From contig NZ_JAMQYE010000001.1 in NCBI RefSeq assembly GCF_023721795.1, positions 1,798,001 to 1,862,000 of the forward strand: a stretch of DNA of 64,000 bases. The letters are read 5' to 3'. Positions 37,011-45,908 of the stretch are shown piece after piece. The stretch comes from Zeimonas sediminis. GTDB taxonomy: Bacteria > Pseudomonadota > Gammaproteobacteria > Burkholderiales > Burkholderiaceae_E. A program made the translations under genes and the position numbers. The first letter of the stretch is position 1, and the number at the start of each line of letters is the position of its first letter. The notes beneath the pieces were generated by a model that saw only the letters and a program-made list of their open reading frames with translations, was not told the DNA's origin and ran no database searches.

Positions 37011-38425
37011 TCCGCAAGCTCATCGACAAGCTGATCAACGGCCGCAAGGGGCCGCGCGCCGCGGTGCGGCGCAAGCCGAAGCAGTACCGCGCATCGGAAC
37101 TCGGCGTGAGGATCGACAACGTGTCGCAGGGGGCGCTGCGCACCTGCGAGACGCTGCAGAAAGCCGGCCACCAGGCGTGGATCGTGGGCGGGGGCGTGCG
37201 CGACCTGCTGCTCGACCTGAAGCCGAAGGACTTCGACGTGGCCACCGATGCCACGCCCGACGAGGTGCGCGCGCTGTTCCGGCGCTCGCGGATCATCGGG
37301 CGGCGCTTCCAGATCGTGCACGTGATGCACGGGCGCGAGCAGATCGAGGTGTCGACCTTCCGCGCGATCCAGGAAGACGCCGAGACCGACGAGCACGGCC
37401 GCGTGCTGCGCGACAACGTCTGGGGCACCCAGGCCGAGGACGCCGCGCGGCGCGACTTCACGATCAACGCGCTGTACTACGACCCGGTCGCCGACCTGGT
37501 CCTCGACTACCACGACGGCGTCCGCGACCTGAAGGCGCGCACGCTGCGGATGATCGGCGACCCGACCACGCGCTTCCGCGAAGACCCGGTGCGCATGCTG
37601 CGCGTGGCGCGCTTCGTGGCCAAGCTCGGCTTCAAGGTCGAGCCGGCCACTAAGAAACCGATCGCGGGCCTCGCGCCGCTGGTGCGCAACGTGCCGTCGG
37701 CGCGACTGTTCGACGAGATGCTGAAGCTGCTCACGTCGGGACACGCGATGGCCTGCCTGCACGAGCTGCGGCGCGAGGGCCTGCACCACGGCATGCTGCC
37801 GATGCTCGACGTGATCCTCGAGCAGCCCGACGGCGAGAGCTTCGTGTCGATCGCGCTCGCGCGCACCGACGAGCGGGTGCGATCCGACCGCACGATCTCG
37901 CCCGGCTTCCTGTTCGCCACGCTGCTCTGGGAGCCGGTGGCGGCGCGCTGGCGCGAGCGCGTCGCGCGCGGCGAGCCCGCGATCCCGGCGCTGTCCGACG
38001 CGATCGACTCGGTCATCGACGAGCAGGGCAACCGGCTCGCGATCACCCGCCGGTTCCTCGCCGACATGCGCGAGATCTGGATGATGCAGCCGCGCTTCGA
38101 GCGGCGAACCGGCCGCTCGCCCTGGGGCCTGGTCGAGCACCTGCGCTTCCGCGCCGGCTACGACTTCCTGCTGCTGCGCGGCCAGGCCGGCGAGGTGCCC
38201 GACGAACTGTGCCGCTGGTGGACCGACTTCCAGGGCGCCGACGCCGGGCAGCGCGAGGCGCTGATCGCCCAGGCCCAGGCGGCCCGCGCCGGCGCCGGGG
38301 CCGGGGCCGGCGGTGCCCGCAAGCGCCGCCGCCGCAGCGGGCGCAAGGGCCGCGGCGAGGGCGGCGAAGGCCGGGCCGAGATCGGCGAGGCCCGCGACCA
38401 GAGCGATCCCGGCCAGGCCGCCTGA
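37007..38425 (+). CDS. pcnB: Poly(A) polymerase I (PcnB)
   Basis: A 472-residue class II nucleotidyltransferase that adds poly(A) tails and so promotes RNA decay. The head domain shows IVGGGVRDLLLD at 59-70, the catalytic pair in DFDVATDATP (D75, D77) and RRFQIVHV at 99-106. RRDFTINALYYDP and the neck region FREDPVRMLRVARF follow. A basic C-terminal tail (KRRRRSGRKGRG) is typical of poly(A) polymerase and separates it from the related CCA-adding enzymes. The tail then becomes Gly/Glu-rich. It overlaps the HAD gene upstream; folK is 16 bases downstream. Confidence 0.94.
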   Translation: MIRKLIDKLINGRKGPRAAVRRKPKQYRASELGVRIDNVSQGALRTCETLQKAGHQAWIVGGGVRDLLLDLKPKDFDVATDATPDEVRALFRRSRIIGRRFQIVHVMHGREQIEVSTFRAIQEDAETDEHGRVLRDNVWGTQAEDAARRDFTINALYYDPVADLVLDYHDGVRDLKARTLRMIGDPTTRFREDPVRMLRVARFVAKLGFKVEPATKKPIAGLAPLVRNVPSARLFDEMLKLLTSGHAMACLHELRREGLHHGMLPMLDVILEQPDGESFVSIALARTDERVRSDRTISPGFLFATLLWEPVAARWRERVARGEPAIPALSDAIDSVIDEQGNRLAITRRFLADMREIWMMQPRFERRTGRSPWGLVEHLRFRAGYDFLLLRGQAGEVPDELCRWWTDFQGADAGQREALIAQAQAARAGAGAGAGGARKRRRRSGRKGRGEGGEGRAEIGEARDQSDPGQAA

Positions 38426-38441
38426 GCCCGGATCGCCCCGA

Positions 38442-38993
38442 ATGGAAAGCCCGGCGCGCGCCTGGGTCGCCCTCGGCGCGAATCTCGGCGACGCCTGTCG
38501 GGCGCTGTCCGTCGCGCTGGCAGCGCTGGCGGCGCTGCCCGGCACCCGCGTGGCCGCGGTGTCATCGCTGTACCGCAGCGCGCCGGTGGACGCGGCCGGC
38601 CCCGACTTCCTGAACGCGGTCGCCGCGCTCGACACCGCGATGCCGGCCGGCGAGCTGCTGGCCGCGCTGCACCGGATCGAGGATGCGGCCGGCCGCGAGC
38701 GCCCCTACCGCAATGCGCCGCGGCTGCTCGACCTCGACCTGCTGATGCACGGCGACTCGGTGTCGAACTCGCCGGAGCTGTCGCTCCCGCACCCGCGCAT
38801 GCATCTTCGCGCCTTCGTGCTGGCACCGCTGGCCGAGCTCGCCCCGGGCCTGGTCGTGCCGGGCCGCGGGCGGATCGATGCGCTGCTCGCGCGCGTGGCC
38901 GACCAGCGGATCGAACGCCTGCCCGCCGCGCCCGACTGGCCGGGGCCGACCAAGCTCGCGGCGCCGGGCGACCGCCCCGCGCCAACCACCTGA
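38442..38993 (+). CDS. folK: 2-amino-4-hydroxy-6-hydroxymethyldihydropteridine diphosphokinase
   Basis: A 183-residue HPPK of folate synthesis that transfers pyrophosphate from ATP to the pterin. WVALGANLGD at the start, SSLYRSAPV, DFLNAVAALDT and the signature RNAPRLLDLDLLMHG with its metal-binding Asp pair are all present, followed by LPHPRMHLRAFVLAPLAEL. The last 20 or so residues are not conserved. It follows pcnB, the usual order in Burkholderiales. Confidence 0.95.
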   Translation: MESPARAWVALGANLGDACRALSVALAALAALPGTRVAAVSSLYRSAPVDAAGPDFLNAVAALDTAMPAGELLAALHRIEDAAGRERPYRNAPRLLDLDLLMHGDSVSNSPELSLPHPRMHLRAFVLAPLAELAPGLVVPGRGRIDALLARVADQRIERLPAAPDWPGPTKLAAPGDRPAPTT

Positions 38994-39031
38994 ACGCCGC
39001 CCGGCAATCCATCCACTGCGCGAGAGTCGCG

Positions 39032-39382
39032 ATGAGCACGCTGCCGATCCCCCTGCAGACGGTCCTGCTGCTGACGCTGTCGAACGTCTTCATGACCTTC
39101 GCGTGGTACGCGCACCTGAAGGACCTGGCGGCGCGACCCTGGTGGATCGCCGCGCTGGTCAGCTGGGGCGTCGCGTTCTTCGAATACATGCTCCAGGTGC
39201 CCGCGAACCGGATAGGATTCGGACACTTCACGCTGCCGCAGCTGAAGATCATCCAGGAGGTGATCACGCTCGCGGTGTTCGTGCCCTTCGCCGTGCTCTA
39301 CATGAACCAGCCGGTCAAGCTCGACTACCTGTGGGCCGCGCTTTGCATGCTGGGCGCGGTGTACTTCATCTTCCGCTCGTGA
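39032..39382 (+). CDS. DMT family protein (DUF486)
   Basis: A 116-residue membrane protein with four predicted helices, matching the DUF486 group of small drug/metabolite-transporter-like proteins. Typical parts are LSNVFMTFAWYAHLKDL, FFEYMLQVPANRIG and AALCMLGAVYFIFRS. Function and ligand are unknown; small members may act as dimers. It lies between folK and the deoxynucleoside kinase gene on the same strand with short gaps (38 and 19 bases). Confidence 0.88.
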   Translation: MSTLPIPLQTVLLLTLSNVFMTFAWYAHLKDLAARPWWIAALVSWGVAFFEYMLQVPANRIGFGHFTLPQLKIIQEVITLAVFVPFAVLYMNQPVKLDYLWAALCMLGAVYFIFRS

Positions 39383-39401
39383 CGACTGCCTCTCGCTCCC
39401 G

Positions 39402-40091
39402 ATGACCGACACCCCGACCTTCGCGCCGGGCGCCAGCCCCGATTCCGCCTCGCCCTTCGAACGCTTCCGGCACATCGTCGTCGAGGGGCCGATCGGCGCG
39501 GGCAAGACCTCGCTGGCGCGCAAGCTCGCCGAGCGCTTCGGCGCGCAGCCGGTGCTCGAGGAACCCGCGGGCAACCCGTTCCTCGAGCGCTTCTACCGCG
39601 ACAGCCGCCGCTACGCGCTGCCCACCCAGTTGTTCTTCCTGTTCCAGCGGGTCAACCAGCTGCGCGACCTGGCCCAGCACGACCTGTTCTCGCAGGCGAT
39701 GGTCGGCGACTTCCTGCTCGACAAGGACCCGCTGTTCGCGCGGCTCACGCTCGACGACGACGAGCTGAAGCTGTACCAGCAGATCTTCGACAGCCTGAGC
39801 CCGCAGGCGCCCACGCCCGACCTGGTCATCTACCTGCAGGCCCAGCCCGACACGCTGGTCGAGCGGGTGCAGAGGCGAGGCATCGCGATGGAGGCCGGCC
39901 TCTCCGAGCCCTACCTGCGCGCGCTGGCCGACACCTACAGCCGCTTCTTCTACCACTACGACGAGGCGCCGCTGCTGATCGTGAACACCGAGCACCTGAA
40001 CCCGATCGAGCGCGACGAGGATTTCGCGATGCTGTTGCGCCAGGTCACCGAGTTGCGCGGACGGCGCAGCTTCTTCAGCATCGGCGAGTAG
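39402..40091 (+). CDS. Deoxynucleoside kinase (deoxyadenosine/deoxyguanosine kinase family)
   Basis: A 229-residue P-loop kinase for nucleoside salvage. The Walker A motif EGPIGAGKTSLARKL begins near residue 29, EEPAGNPFLERFY contains the catalytic Glu, and the DxR-like region and LID arginines are in LVERVQRRGIAMEAG. The first 20 residues are a non-conserved Pro/Ser tail. In Burkholderiales this gene usually lies between folK and panB; here folK is near, but the next gene is a CNNM protein. The preferred deoxynucleoside is not clear. Confidence 0.9.
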   Translation: MTDTPTFAPGASPDSASPFERFRHIVVEGPIGAGKTSLARKLAERFGAQPVLEEPAGNPFLERFYRDSRRYALPTQLFFLFQRVNQLRDLAQHDLFSQAMVGDFLLDKDPLFARLTLDDDELKLYQQIFDSLSPQAPTPDLVIYLQAQPDTLVERVQRRGIAMEAGLSEPYLRALADTYSRFFYHYDEAPLLIVNTEHLNPIERDEDFAMLLRQVTELRGRRSFFSIGE

Positions 40092-40151
40092 CGCGCCGCC
40101 TCACCAGCCCCGACCCGACCTAACCCGACCCGGTACCGTCACCGTCAACGC

Positions 40152-41468
40152 ATGGAGTCTCCGCTCACACTGGTGCTGATCGCGCTGCTGATCCTGGCGA
40201 GCGCCTTCCTGTCGCTGTCCGAGATCGCGATGGCGGCGGCGCGCCGGCTGCGCCTGCAGCAACTCGCCGATGCCGGCGACCAGCGCGCCACGCGCGCCCT
40301 GGCGATCCAGCAACACCCGGGCAACTACTTCACCGTCGTGCAGATCGGCCAGAACATGGTGGCGATCCTCGGCGGCATCGTCGGCGAAGGCGCGCTCACG
40401 CCGTGGTTCGTGTCGCTGCTCGAGCACGTCGCCAGCCCGGCAGCGGCGGCCACGATCGGCTTCGTGGCCTCCTTCGCCACGGTGACTTCGCTGTTCGTGC
40501 TGTTCTCCGACCTGTTCCCGAAGCGGCTCGCGATGGTCAGCCCCGAGGCGCTGGTGCTGCGCGTGGTCGGGCCGATGCGATGGTGGATGTTCGTGCTGCG
40601 CCCCGCCGTGTGGGTCTTCGACGGACTGGCCAACTTCCTGATCCGCATCTTCCGCCTGCCCACCGAACGCGACGAGCGCGTGACCTCGGCCGACATCCTC
40701 GCCATGGCCGAAGCCAGCGCGCAGGCCGGCCTGCTGGCGGTGCAGGAGCAGCAGGTGATCGAGAACGTGTTCGAGCTCGACACCCGCACCGTGGAAAGCG
40801 CGATGACCGCGCGCGAGCGGATCGTCTACCTGCTGCTCGACGACAGCGACGAGCAGATCCGCAGCCGCATCGCCTCGGAGCCGCACTCCACCTACCTGGT
40901 CTGCGACCAGCACATCGACCAGGTGATCGGCTACGTGGACGCGCCCGACCTGTTCCAGCGCGTGCTGCAGAACGAGTCGATCTCGCTGAAGGACGAATCC
41001 GCCGGCGACCTGATCCGCAAGGTGCTGATCGTGCCCGACCGGCTCACGCTGTCCGAGGTGCTCGAGCAGTTCCGGCAGGCACACGAGGACTTCGCGGTCA
41101 TCGTCAACGAGTACAGCCTGGTGGTGGGGATCATCACGCTGAACGACGTGATGAGCACGGTAATGGGCAGCCTGGTCGCCCCGGGTGACGAAGAGCAGAT
41201 CGTGCGCCGCGACGACGGCTCCTGGCTGATGGACGGCCTGACGCCGATCGGCGACGTGGCCCGCGCGATCGACGCCGACGCCGCGCTGCTGCCCCACCGC
41301 GGCCAGTACGACACGCTTGCCGGCTTCCTGATGGTGATGCTGCGGCGAATCCCGCGCCGCACCGACACGCTCACCTGGGCCGGCCACCGCTTCGAGGTGA
41401 TGGACGTCGACGGCTACAAGATCGACCAGGTGATGGTCACGCAGGTAAACCAGGCCGCGCCGGATTGA
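40152..41468 (+). CDS. CNNM/CorC family protein (DUF21, CBS pair, transporter-associated domain)
   Basis: A 438-residue protein often labelled hemolysin-related. The N-terminal DUF21/CNNM membrane domain (about 1-190, 3-4 helices) contains [23 protein letters not shown] pair spans about 200-335 ([35 protein letters not shown]). The C-terminal CorC/HlyC domain (about 350-430) shows [15 protein letters not shown]. Relatives take part in magnesium or cobalt efflux. The 60-base gap before it holds short direct repeats such as ACCCGACC. It appears to be an independent gene. Confidence 0.9.
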   Translation: MESPLTLVLIALLILASAFLSLSEIAMAAARRLRLQQLADAGDQRATRALAIQQHPGNYFTVVQIGQNMVAILGGIVGEGALTPWFVSLLEHVASPAAAATIGFVASFATVTSLFVLFSDLFPKRLAMVSPEALVLRVVGPMRWWMFVLRPAVWVFDGLANFLIRIFRLPTERDERVTSADILAMAEASAQAGLLAVQEQQVIENVFELDTRTVESAMTARERIVYLLLDDSDEQIRSRIASEPHSTYLVCDQHIDQVIGYVDAPDLFQRVLQNESISLKDESAGDLIRKVLIVPDRLTLSEVLEQFRQAHEDFAVIVNEYSLVVGIITLNDVMSTVMGSLVAPGDEEQIVRRDDGSWLMDGLTPIGDVARAIDADAALLPHRGQYDTLAGFLMVMLRRIPRRTDTLTWAGHRFEVMDVDGYKIDQVMVTQVNQAAPD

Positions 41469-41565
41469 GCCCCGTGCATGGATGCGAAGGCATGCATCGT
41501 GGTGCGGGTCGACGGGCATGTCGAAGGCAGCGAAAATAAAGGTATCCCTGTGCCCCCGCTTCCTG

Positions 41566-41730
41566 TACTATCCGTTTTGTAGATCTGTTCAAGACTGTAT
41601 TTCTGTAAGTCTCCTCTGCACCGGCCGGGTTCTCCGGCAGGCTCGGTCGAAATTCCCAGCGGTGAGTTTCTTGGCGTTTCTGCACTGCGTCGGCATGTGC
41701 TTGCGCAACACTCATCAAAAGGAAATCGAC
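41566..41730 (+). promoter_or_regulatory. Long 5' leader of the cold-shock gene, with candidate -10
   Basis: The gap 41469-41730 is AT-richer than its surroundings and lacks any convincing coding. TGTACTAT places a candidate extended -10 at 41566-41571, leaving a leader of about 150 bases. It contains a GCCGG/CCGGC stem (41624-41638) and ends in AAAAGGA before the ATG. Long structured leaders are typical thermosensing elements of cspA-type mRNAs; that role is inferred here. Confidence 0.5.
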
Positions 41731-41940
41731 ATGACCGAGACCGGTATCGTCAAATGGTTCAACGAAAGCAAGGGCTTCGGCTTCATCACGCCTGACACCG
41801 GCGGGAAGGACCTGTTCGCCCACTTCAGCGAAATCCAGGGCAGCGGCTTCAAGACCCTGGCCGAAAGCCAGCGCGTCCAGTTCGAAGTGGTCCAGGGCCA
41901 GAAAGGCCCGCAGGCCGCGAAGATCCGCGCGATCGACTGA
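41731..41940 (+). CDS. cspA: Cold-shock protein (CspA family)
   Basis: A 69-residue single cold-shock domain. RNP1 is KGFGFITP and RNP2 is [10 protein letters not shown], the RNA-binding faces of the five-strand barrel. [11 protein letters not shown] at the start and QGPKGPQA-type loop ([14 protein letters not shown]) at the end complete the family pattern. It acts as an RNA chaperone. The ribosome site AAAAGGA precedes the ATG at 41731. The frame is open upstream, but the extra part is the leader. A strong terminator follows 35 bases after the stop. Confidence 0.95.
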   Translation: MTETGIVKWFNESKGFGFITPDTGGKDLFAHFSEIQGSGFKTLAESQRVQFEVVQGQKGPQAAKIRAID

Positions 41941-41975
41941 TCGGCATCGCGGCCCCTGCCCGGGGCACGCGAACG

Positions 41976-42004
41976 AAAACCGCGGCCCCGGCCGCGGTTT
42001 TTTT
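41976..42004 (+). terminator. Rho-independent terminator of the cold-shock gene
   Basis: CCGCGGCC (41980-41987) pairs with GGCCGCGG (41990-41997); flanking AAAA and TTTT extend the stem, and seven T residues end it at 42004. The tight loop would open to four bases in practice. Confidence 0.88.
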
Positions 42005-42020
42005 CTTTGGAGACGATCCG

Positions 42021-42269
42021 ATGAAAGACCTGCAGGAAGCCACCGAGAGGATCTGCGACCTGAAGGGCAGCCTGATCGCGCTCGAGGCGCTGGTCACCGC
42101 GATGCTCCACGAGCTGCCGGCCGAGACCCGCGCCGCGCTCGGCACGACCTTCGAGCGCCACGCCGAGGTGGCGCGCACCGTGCTGCTGAACTCGCCGACC
42201 TCGGACCACACCCTCGCCGCCTTCGAGCGCGACGTGCGCCGCACGTCGGCGATGATCGCTCTAGCCTGA
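42021..42269 (+). CDS. Small hypothetical protein
   Basis: An 82-residue protein, acidic to neutral and largely helical (heptad-like ATERICDLKGSLIALEALVTAML, then FERHAEVARTVLLN). No family is recognised. The gene is supported by a ribosome site (GGAG at 42009-42012, 8 bases before the ATG) and its position right after a terminator. It may be a dimeric helical protein. Transcription could come from read-through of the cold-shock terminator or a promoter within it. The 3' end overlaps the convergent FAD oxidoreductase gene by 9 bases. Confidence 0.65.
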   Translation: MKDLQEATERICDLKGSLIALEALVTAMLHELPAETRAALGTTFERHAEVARTVLLNSPTSDHTLAAFERDVRRTSAMIALA

Positions 42270-43982
42270 CCCGCCGGCGATCATCCGCGCGCCGAGCGCC
42301 TCCGCCACCTCGATGCCGTCCACGCCCGCGGACATGATGCCGCCTGCGTAGCCGGCGCCCTCGCCCGCCGGGTACAGCCCCGCCACGTTCAGGCTCTGGT
42401 AGTCCTTGCCGCGCGTGATCCGCAACGGCGACGAGGTGCGGGTCTCCACGCCGGTCAGCACCGCGTCGGCCATCGCGAAGCCGGGGATCTGGCGCTCGAA
42501 GGCCGGCAGCGCCTCGCGGATCGCGGCCAGCACTTCGGCCGGCAGGCTCTCGTTGCCCGGCTCGGCCAGGTCGGTCAGCGTCACGCCGGGCTTGTACGAG
42601 GGCAGCACGCTGCCGAACTCGCGCGTGACCGCCTTGCCGTGACGTCCGGCCACGAAGTCGCCGACGAGCTGGCCGGGCGCGTGATAGGCGCCCCCGCCCA
42701 GCGCATAGGCGCGCGACTCCCAGAAGCGCTGGAAGGCGATGCCGTCGAGCGGCGACACCGGCCCGCTCGCGCCGCGATCCTGGCGGTAGTCCTGGGGCGA
42801 GATGCCCACGACGATGCCTGCGTTCGCGTTGCGCTCGGCGCGCGAGTACTGGCTCATGCCGTTGGTGACCACCCGCTCGGGCTCCGAGGTGGCGGCCACC
42901 ACGGTGCCGCCCGGGCACATGCAGAAGCTGTAGACCGAGCGGCCGTTCTTCGCGTGGTGCACAAGCCTGTAGTCGGCCGCGCCGAGGATCGGATTCCCGG
43001 CGTTCGGGCCGAAGCGCGCACGGTCGATCAGGCTCTGCGGATGCTCGATACGGAAGCCCACCGAGAAGGGCTTGGCCTCCATGTAGACGCCGCGCGAATG
43101 CAGCATCGCGAAGGTGTCGCGCGCGCTGTGGCCGAGCGCCAGCACCACGTGGTCGGTGCGGATCTGCTCGCCGCCGGCCAGCACGAGGCCGCGGACCTGC
43201 CGGCGCGCGCCCCCGCCGGGCGCCGCGCCAGCGGCGCGCTCGCCGCCGGGGGCATCCTCGACCAGCAGGTCGACGACCTTCTGCCCGAAGCGGATGTCGC
43301 CGCCGAGCGCGAGGATCTCGGCGCGCATCTTCTCGACCATGCTGACCAGGCGGAAGGTGCCGATGTGCGGCTTGCCGACGTAGAGGATCTCCTCGGGCGC
43401 GCCGGCCTTCACGAACTCCTCGAGCACCTTTCGAGTGAGATGCCGCGGGTCGCTGATCTGGCTCCACAGCTTGCCGTCGGAGAAGGTGCCTGCGCCGCCT
43501 TCTCCGAACTGCACGTTCGACTCCGGATTCAGCACGCTCTTTCGCCACAGCCCCCAGGTGTCCTTCGTGCGCTCGCGCACCGCCTTGCCGCGCTCGAGCA
43601 CGATCGGGCACAAGCCCATCTGGGCGAGCACCAGCGCCGCGAAGATGCCGCAGGGCCCGAAGCCGATCACCACCGGCCGCGGCCGCTGCGACGCGCAGAA
43701 GTCGGCCGGCGCCTGCGCGACAAGCCGGTAGCGGGTATCGGGCGCGGGGCGAACGTGGCGGTCGTCGGCTAAGCGCGCCAGCACCGCGGCCTCGCCGGCC
43801 ACCTCGCAGTCGATCGTGTAGATCAGCACGATCGCGGTCTTGCGGCGCGCGTCGTAGTTGCGCCGGAACACGGTGAAGCCGAGCAGGTCGACCTCGTCGA
43901 TGCCGAGCCGCGCGGCGATGGCCGGGCGCAGCGCGTCCGGCGCATGGTCGAGCGGCAGGCGGAGTTCGGTGATCCTCAGCAT
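42261..43982 (-). CDS. FAD-dependent dehydrogenase of the COG2509 type
   Basis: A 573-residue flavoprotein. An N-terminal domain (about 1-100, with the KTAIVLIYTIDCEV stretch) precedes the Rossmann motif VVIGFGPCGIFAAL (GFGPCG at 107-112). NVQFGEGGAGTFSDGKL, CMCPGGTVVAATSE and a C-terminal YPAGEGAGYAGGIMSAGVDGIEVAEAL are typical of this uncharacterised dehydrogenase group. It binds FAD; its partner and substrate are unknown. No clear operon partner: galE is 88 bases upstream on the same strand. Confidence 0.85.
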   Translation of the reverse strand: MLRITELRLPLDHAPDALRPAIAARLGIDEVDLLGFTVFRRNYDARRKTAIVLIYTIDCEVAGEAAVLARLADDRHVRPAPDTRYRLVAQAPADFCASQRPRPVVIGFGPCGIFAALVLAQMGLCPIVLERGKAVRERTKDTWGLWRKSVLNPESNVQFGEGGAGTFSDGKLWSQISDPRHLTRKVLEEFVKAGAPEEILYVGKPHIGTFRLVSMVEKMRAEILALGGDIRFGQKVVDLLVEDAPGGERAAGAAPGGGARRQVRGLVLAGGEQIRTDHVVLALGHSARDTFAMLHSRGVYMEAKPFSVGFRIEHPQSLIDRARFGPNAGNPILGAADYRLVHHAKNGRSVYSFCMCPGGTVVAATSEPERVVTNGMSQYSRAERNANAGIVVGISPQDYRQDRGASGPVSPLDGIAFQRFWESRAYALGGGAYHAPGQLVGDFVAGRHGKAVTREFGSVLPSYKPGVTLTDLAEPGNESLPAEVLAAIREALPAFERQIPGFAMADAVLTGVETRTSSPLRITRGKDYQSLNVAGLYPAGEGAGYAGGIMSAGVDGIEVAEALGARMIAGGSG

Positions 43983-44070
43983 CGGGCGGGCACGATTCGA
44001 GGGCGAGAGCGTCGCATCGGGCGAATTCTGCCAGTTTGCCGCGACGCCGCCGCGCCAAGCGGCATCGGGC

Positions 44071-45108
44071 TCAGCCGCCCGCCGGATACCCCGCCGGATT
44101 CCCGCTCTGCCAGCGCCAGGCGTCGGCGCACATCCGCTCCAGCCCCAGCTCGGCGCGCCAGCCCAGCAGCCGTTCGGCCAACGCCGGATCCGCGTAGCAG
44201 GCGGCGATGTCGCCGGGCCGGCGATCGACGATCCGATAGGGCACCGGCCGCCCGCTCGCCTTCTCGAAGGCTCGGACCATGTCCAGCACCGAGTAGCCGG
44301 TGCCGGTGCCCAGGTTCACCGTGAACGCGCCTGCTTGCGTCTTCACCCGGTCGACCGCCGCGAGATGGCCGCGCGCCAGGTCGACGACGTGGATGTAGTC
44401 GCGCACGCCGGTGCCGTCGGGCGTGGGCCAGTCGCCGCCGAACACCGACAGCTGCGGCAGCCTGCCGACCGCCACCTGGCTCACGAAGGGCATCAGGTTG
44501 TTCGGGACGCCGCGCGGGTCCTCGCCGATCAGGCCGCTCTCGTGCGCGCCCACCGGGTTGAAGTAGCGCAGGATTCCGATCGCCCAGCGAGGGTCCGAAG
44601 CGGCCAGGTCGTTCAGCACCTGCTCGACCATCCACTTGCTGCGGCCGTACGGGTTGGTCGGCCCGGTGCGCGCGCCTTCTTCGATGGGCACCTTGTCGGG
44701 GTCGCCGTACACGGTGGCGGATGAGCTGAACACGAAGCGGGTCACGCCGGCCTCGCCGAGGCAGCGCAGCAGCGTGGTCGTGCCGCCCACGTTCACGTCG
44801 TAGTAGCGCAGCGGCTGCGCCACCGATTCCCCGACCGCCTTCAGGCCGGCGAAGTGGATCGCCGCGTCGAAGCGCTCGCGCTCGAGCAGCCGGCGCAGCA
44901 GCGCCTCGTCGCGGACGTCGCCCACGACCAGCGGCACCGGCCTGCCGACGATGCGCTCGACCCGCTTCAGCGACTCCGGGTTCGCGTTCGACAGGTCGTC
45001 CAGCACGACGACCTCGCGGCCGGCCTGCATCAGCTCGACCACCGTGTGCGAGCCGATGTAGCCGGCCCCGCCGGTCACCAGGATCCTGCCCGCCGTTTCG
45101 CCTGCCAT
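44071..45108 (-). CDS. galE: UDP-glucose 4-epimerase
   Basis: A 345-residue extended SDR enzyme interconverting UDP-glucose and UDP-galactose (possibly also the N-acetyl forms). The NAD site [12 protein letters not shown] is at 11-22, the catalytic Tyr/Lys pair is Y154-x3-K158 (NPYGRSKWM), and S128-S130 with ATVYGD supplies the Ser/Thr partner. [18 protein letters not shown] and [15 protein letters not shown] are hallmarks of GalE. The length is normal. No polysaccharide genes are adjacent. Confidence 0.94.
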   Translation of the reverse strand: MAGETAGRILVTGGAGYIGSHTVVELMQAGREVVVLDDLSNANPESLKRVERIVGRPVPLVVGDVRDEALLRRLLERERFDAAIHFAGLKAVGESVAQPLRYYDVNVGGTTTLLRCLGEAGVTRFVFSSSATVYGDPDKVPIEEGARTGPTNPYGRSKWMVEQVLNDLAASDPRWAIGILRYFNPVGAHESGLIGEDPRGVPNNLMPFVSQVAVGRLPQLSVFGGDWPTPDGTGVRDYIHVVDLARGHLAAVDRVKTQAGAFTVNLGTGTGYSVLDMVRAFEKASGRPVPYRIVDRRPGDIAACYADPALAERLLGWRAELGLERMCADAWRWQSGNPAGYPAGG

Positions 45109-45257
45109 CGCTCCGCGCCCCGTTCGCCTGCCGTTCCAGTGAGCGGAAGTCTCTCATGTCCCCTGCACAGGCGCGTGTGCGCAGTTGCACGGAAAGCGTC
45201 CGGCCCGCCCCGCCTTCGATCGCGCCGCGGGGAATGCCACCGGCGGGCCCGGCTACG

Positions 45258-45263
45258 TACAAT
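45258..45263 (+). promoter_or_regulatory. Putative -10 element of thpR, near-leaderless
   Basis: TACAAT lies exactly 6 bases before the thpR ATG, the same geometry as TATAAT before mutL. Transcription would begin at or next to the start codon. No strong -35. Confidence 0.35.
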
Positions 45264-45269
45264 CGACCG

Positions 45270-45839
45270 ATGGCCGAACCGACCGCTTCGCGCTTCTTCG
45301 TCGCGCTGCGTCCCGACCCGATCGCCGCGAGGCGGCTCGGGCAGCTGGCGGCCGACCTCGCGCGGCAATGCCGCGGCAGGCCGCTCGCCGCGCGCGACCT
45401 GCACCTGACGCTCGCCTTCATCGGCGAACTGCCGTTCTCCGAGGGCGATCGCCTCGCCGCGCTGCTTGCCGGCCTGCCCGAACGCAACCCAGGCTTCGCG
45501 ATGGACGAGATCGGGCGCTTCGGCCCGGCGCTGCTGTGGGCGGGCCCGGAGGAACAGCCCGTCTGGCTCGCGGAGATGGTCGCCGCGGTTCGCGAGCGCC
45601 TGAGCGGGGGGAAGGTGAAGTTCGACCGCCGCCCCTTCAAGGCGCACCTGACGCTGGTGCGCAACGCGCGCGACCGGGTCGGCGTCGAGCGGGCCGTCCG
45701 CCATCTGCACGCGAAGCACGCCTGCCCGGTCTCGCACTGGCGGCTGATCGTCGGCGGCTCTCATCCCGATCCATCTCCCGAGCGGCGCTACCTGTGGCGC
45801 AAGCTGCCGGCCGCGGCCGGCGGCGCCGACGCTCCGTGA
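45270..45839 (+). CDS. thpR: RNA 2',3'-cyclic phosphodiesterase
   Basis: A 189-residue member of the 2H phosphoesterase family (formerly LigT). The two catalytic HxT motifs are H45-L-T47 (LHLTLAFIGEL) and H126-L-T128 (KAHLTLVRNAR), and FFVALRPD opens the fold. It hydrolyses 2',3'-cyclic phosphate ends of RNA to 2'-phosphates. The ATG at 45270 is just before the first strand; the longer open frame upstream is unlikely. It lies 69 bases before phoB on the same strand but is probably unrelated in function. Confidence 0.9.
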   Translation: MAEPTASRFFVALRPDPIAARRLGQLAADLARQCRGRPLAARDLHLTLAFIGELPFSEGDRLAALLAGLPERNPGFAMDEIGRFGPALLWAGPEEQPVWLAEMVAAVRERLSGGKVKFDRRPFKAHLTLVRNARDRVGVERAVRHLHAKHACPVSHWRLIVGGSHPDPSPERRYLWRKLPAAAGGADAP

Positions 45840-45843
45840 GCCG

Positions 45844-45872
45844 GCGTCATCGTTCCGTCACCTGCCGGTCAT
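45844..45872 (+). promoter_or_regulatory. Candidate Pho box array upstream of phoB
   Basis: Three heptamers with an exact 11-base period: GCGTCAT (45844), CCGTCAC (45855) and CGGTCAT (45866). Compared with the PhoB heptamer CTGTCAT, each has a GTCA core. The 7+4 spacing is that of a Pho box, suggesting phoB-phoR autoregulation. CATAAT (45870-45875) overlaps the last repeat, so the position of the -10 is not clear. Confidence 0.55.
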
Positions 45873-45908
45873 AATCTGAAGGGCGTCGAAACCAGCAGGA
45901 ACCGCCCT

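Noticed and set aside
41469-41520. GCATGGATGC/GCATGCATC inverted repeat after the CNNM gene as a terminator
   Set aside because: The stem is short and mismatched and has no T-run.
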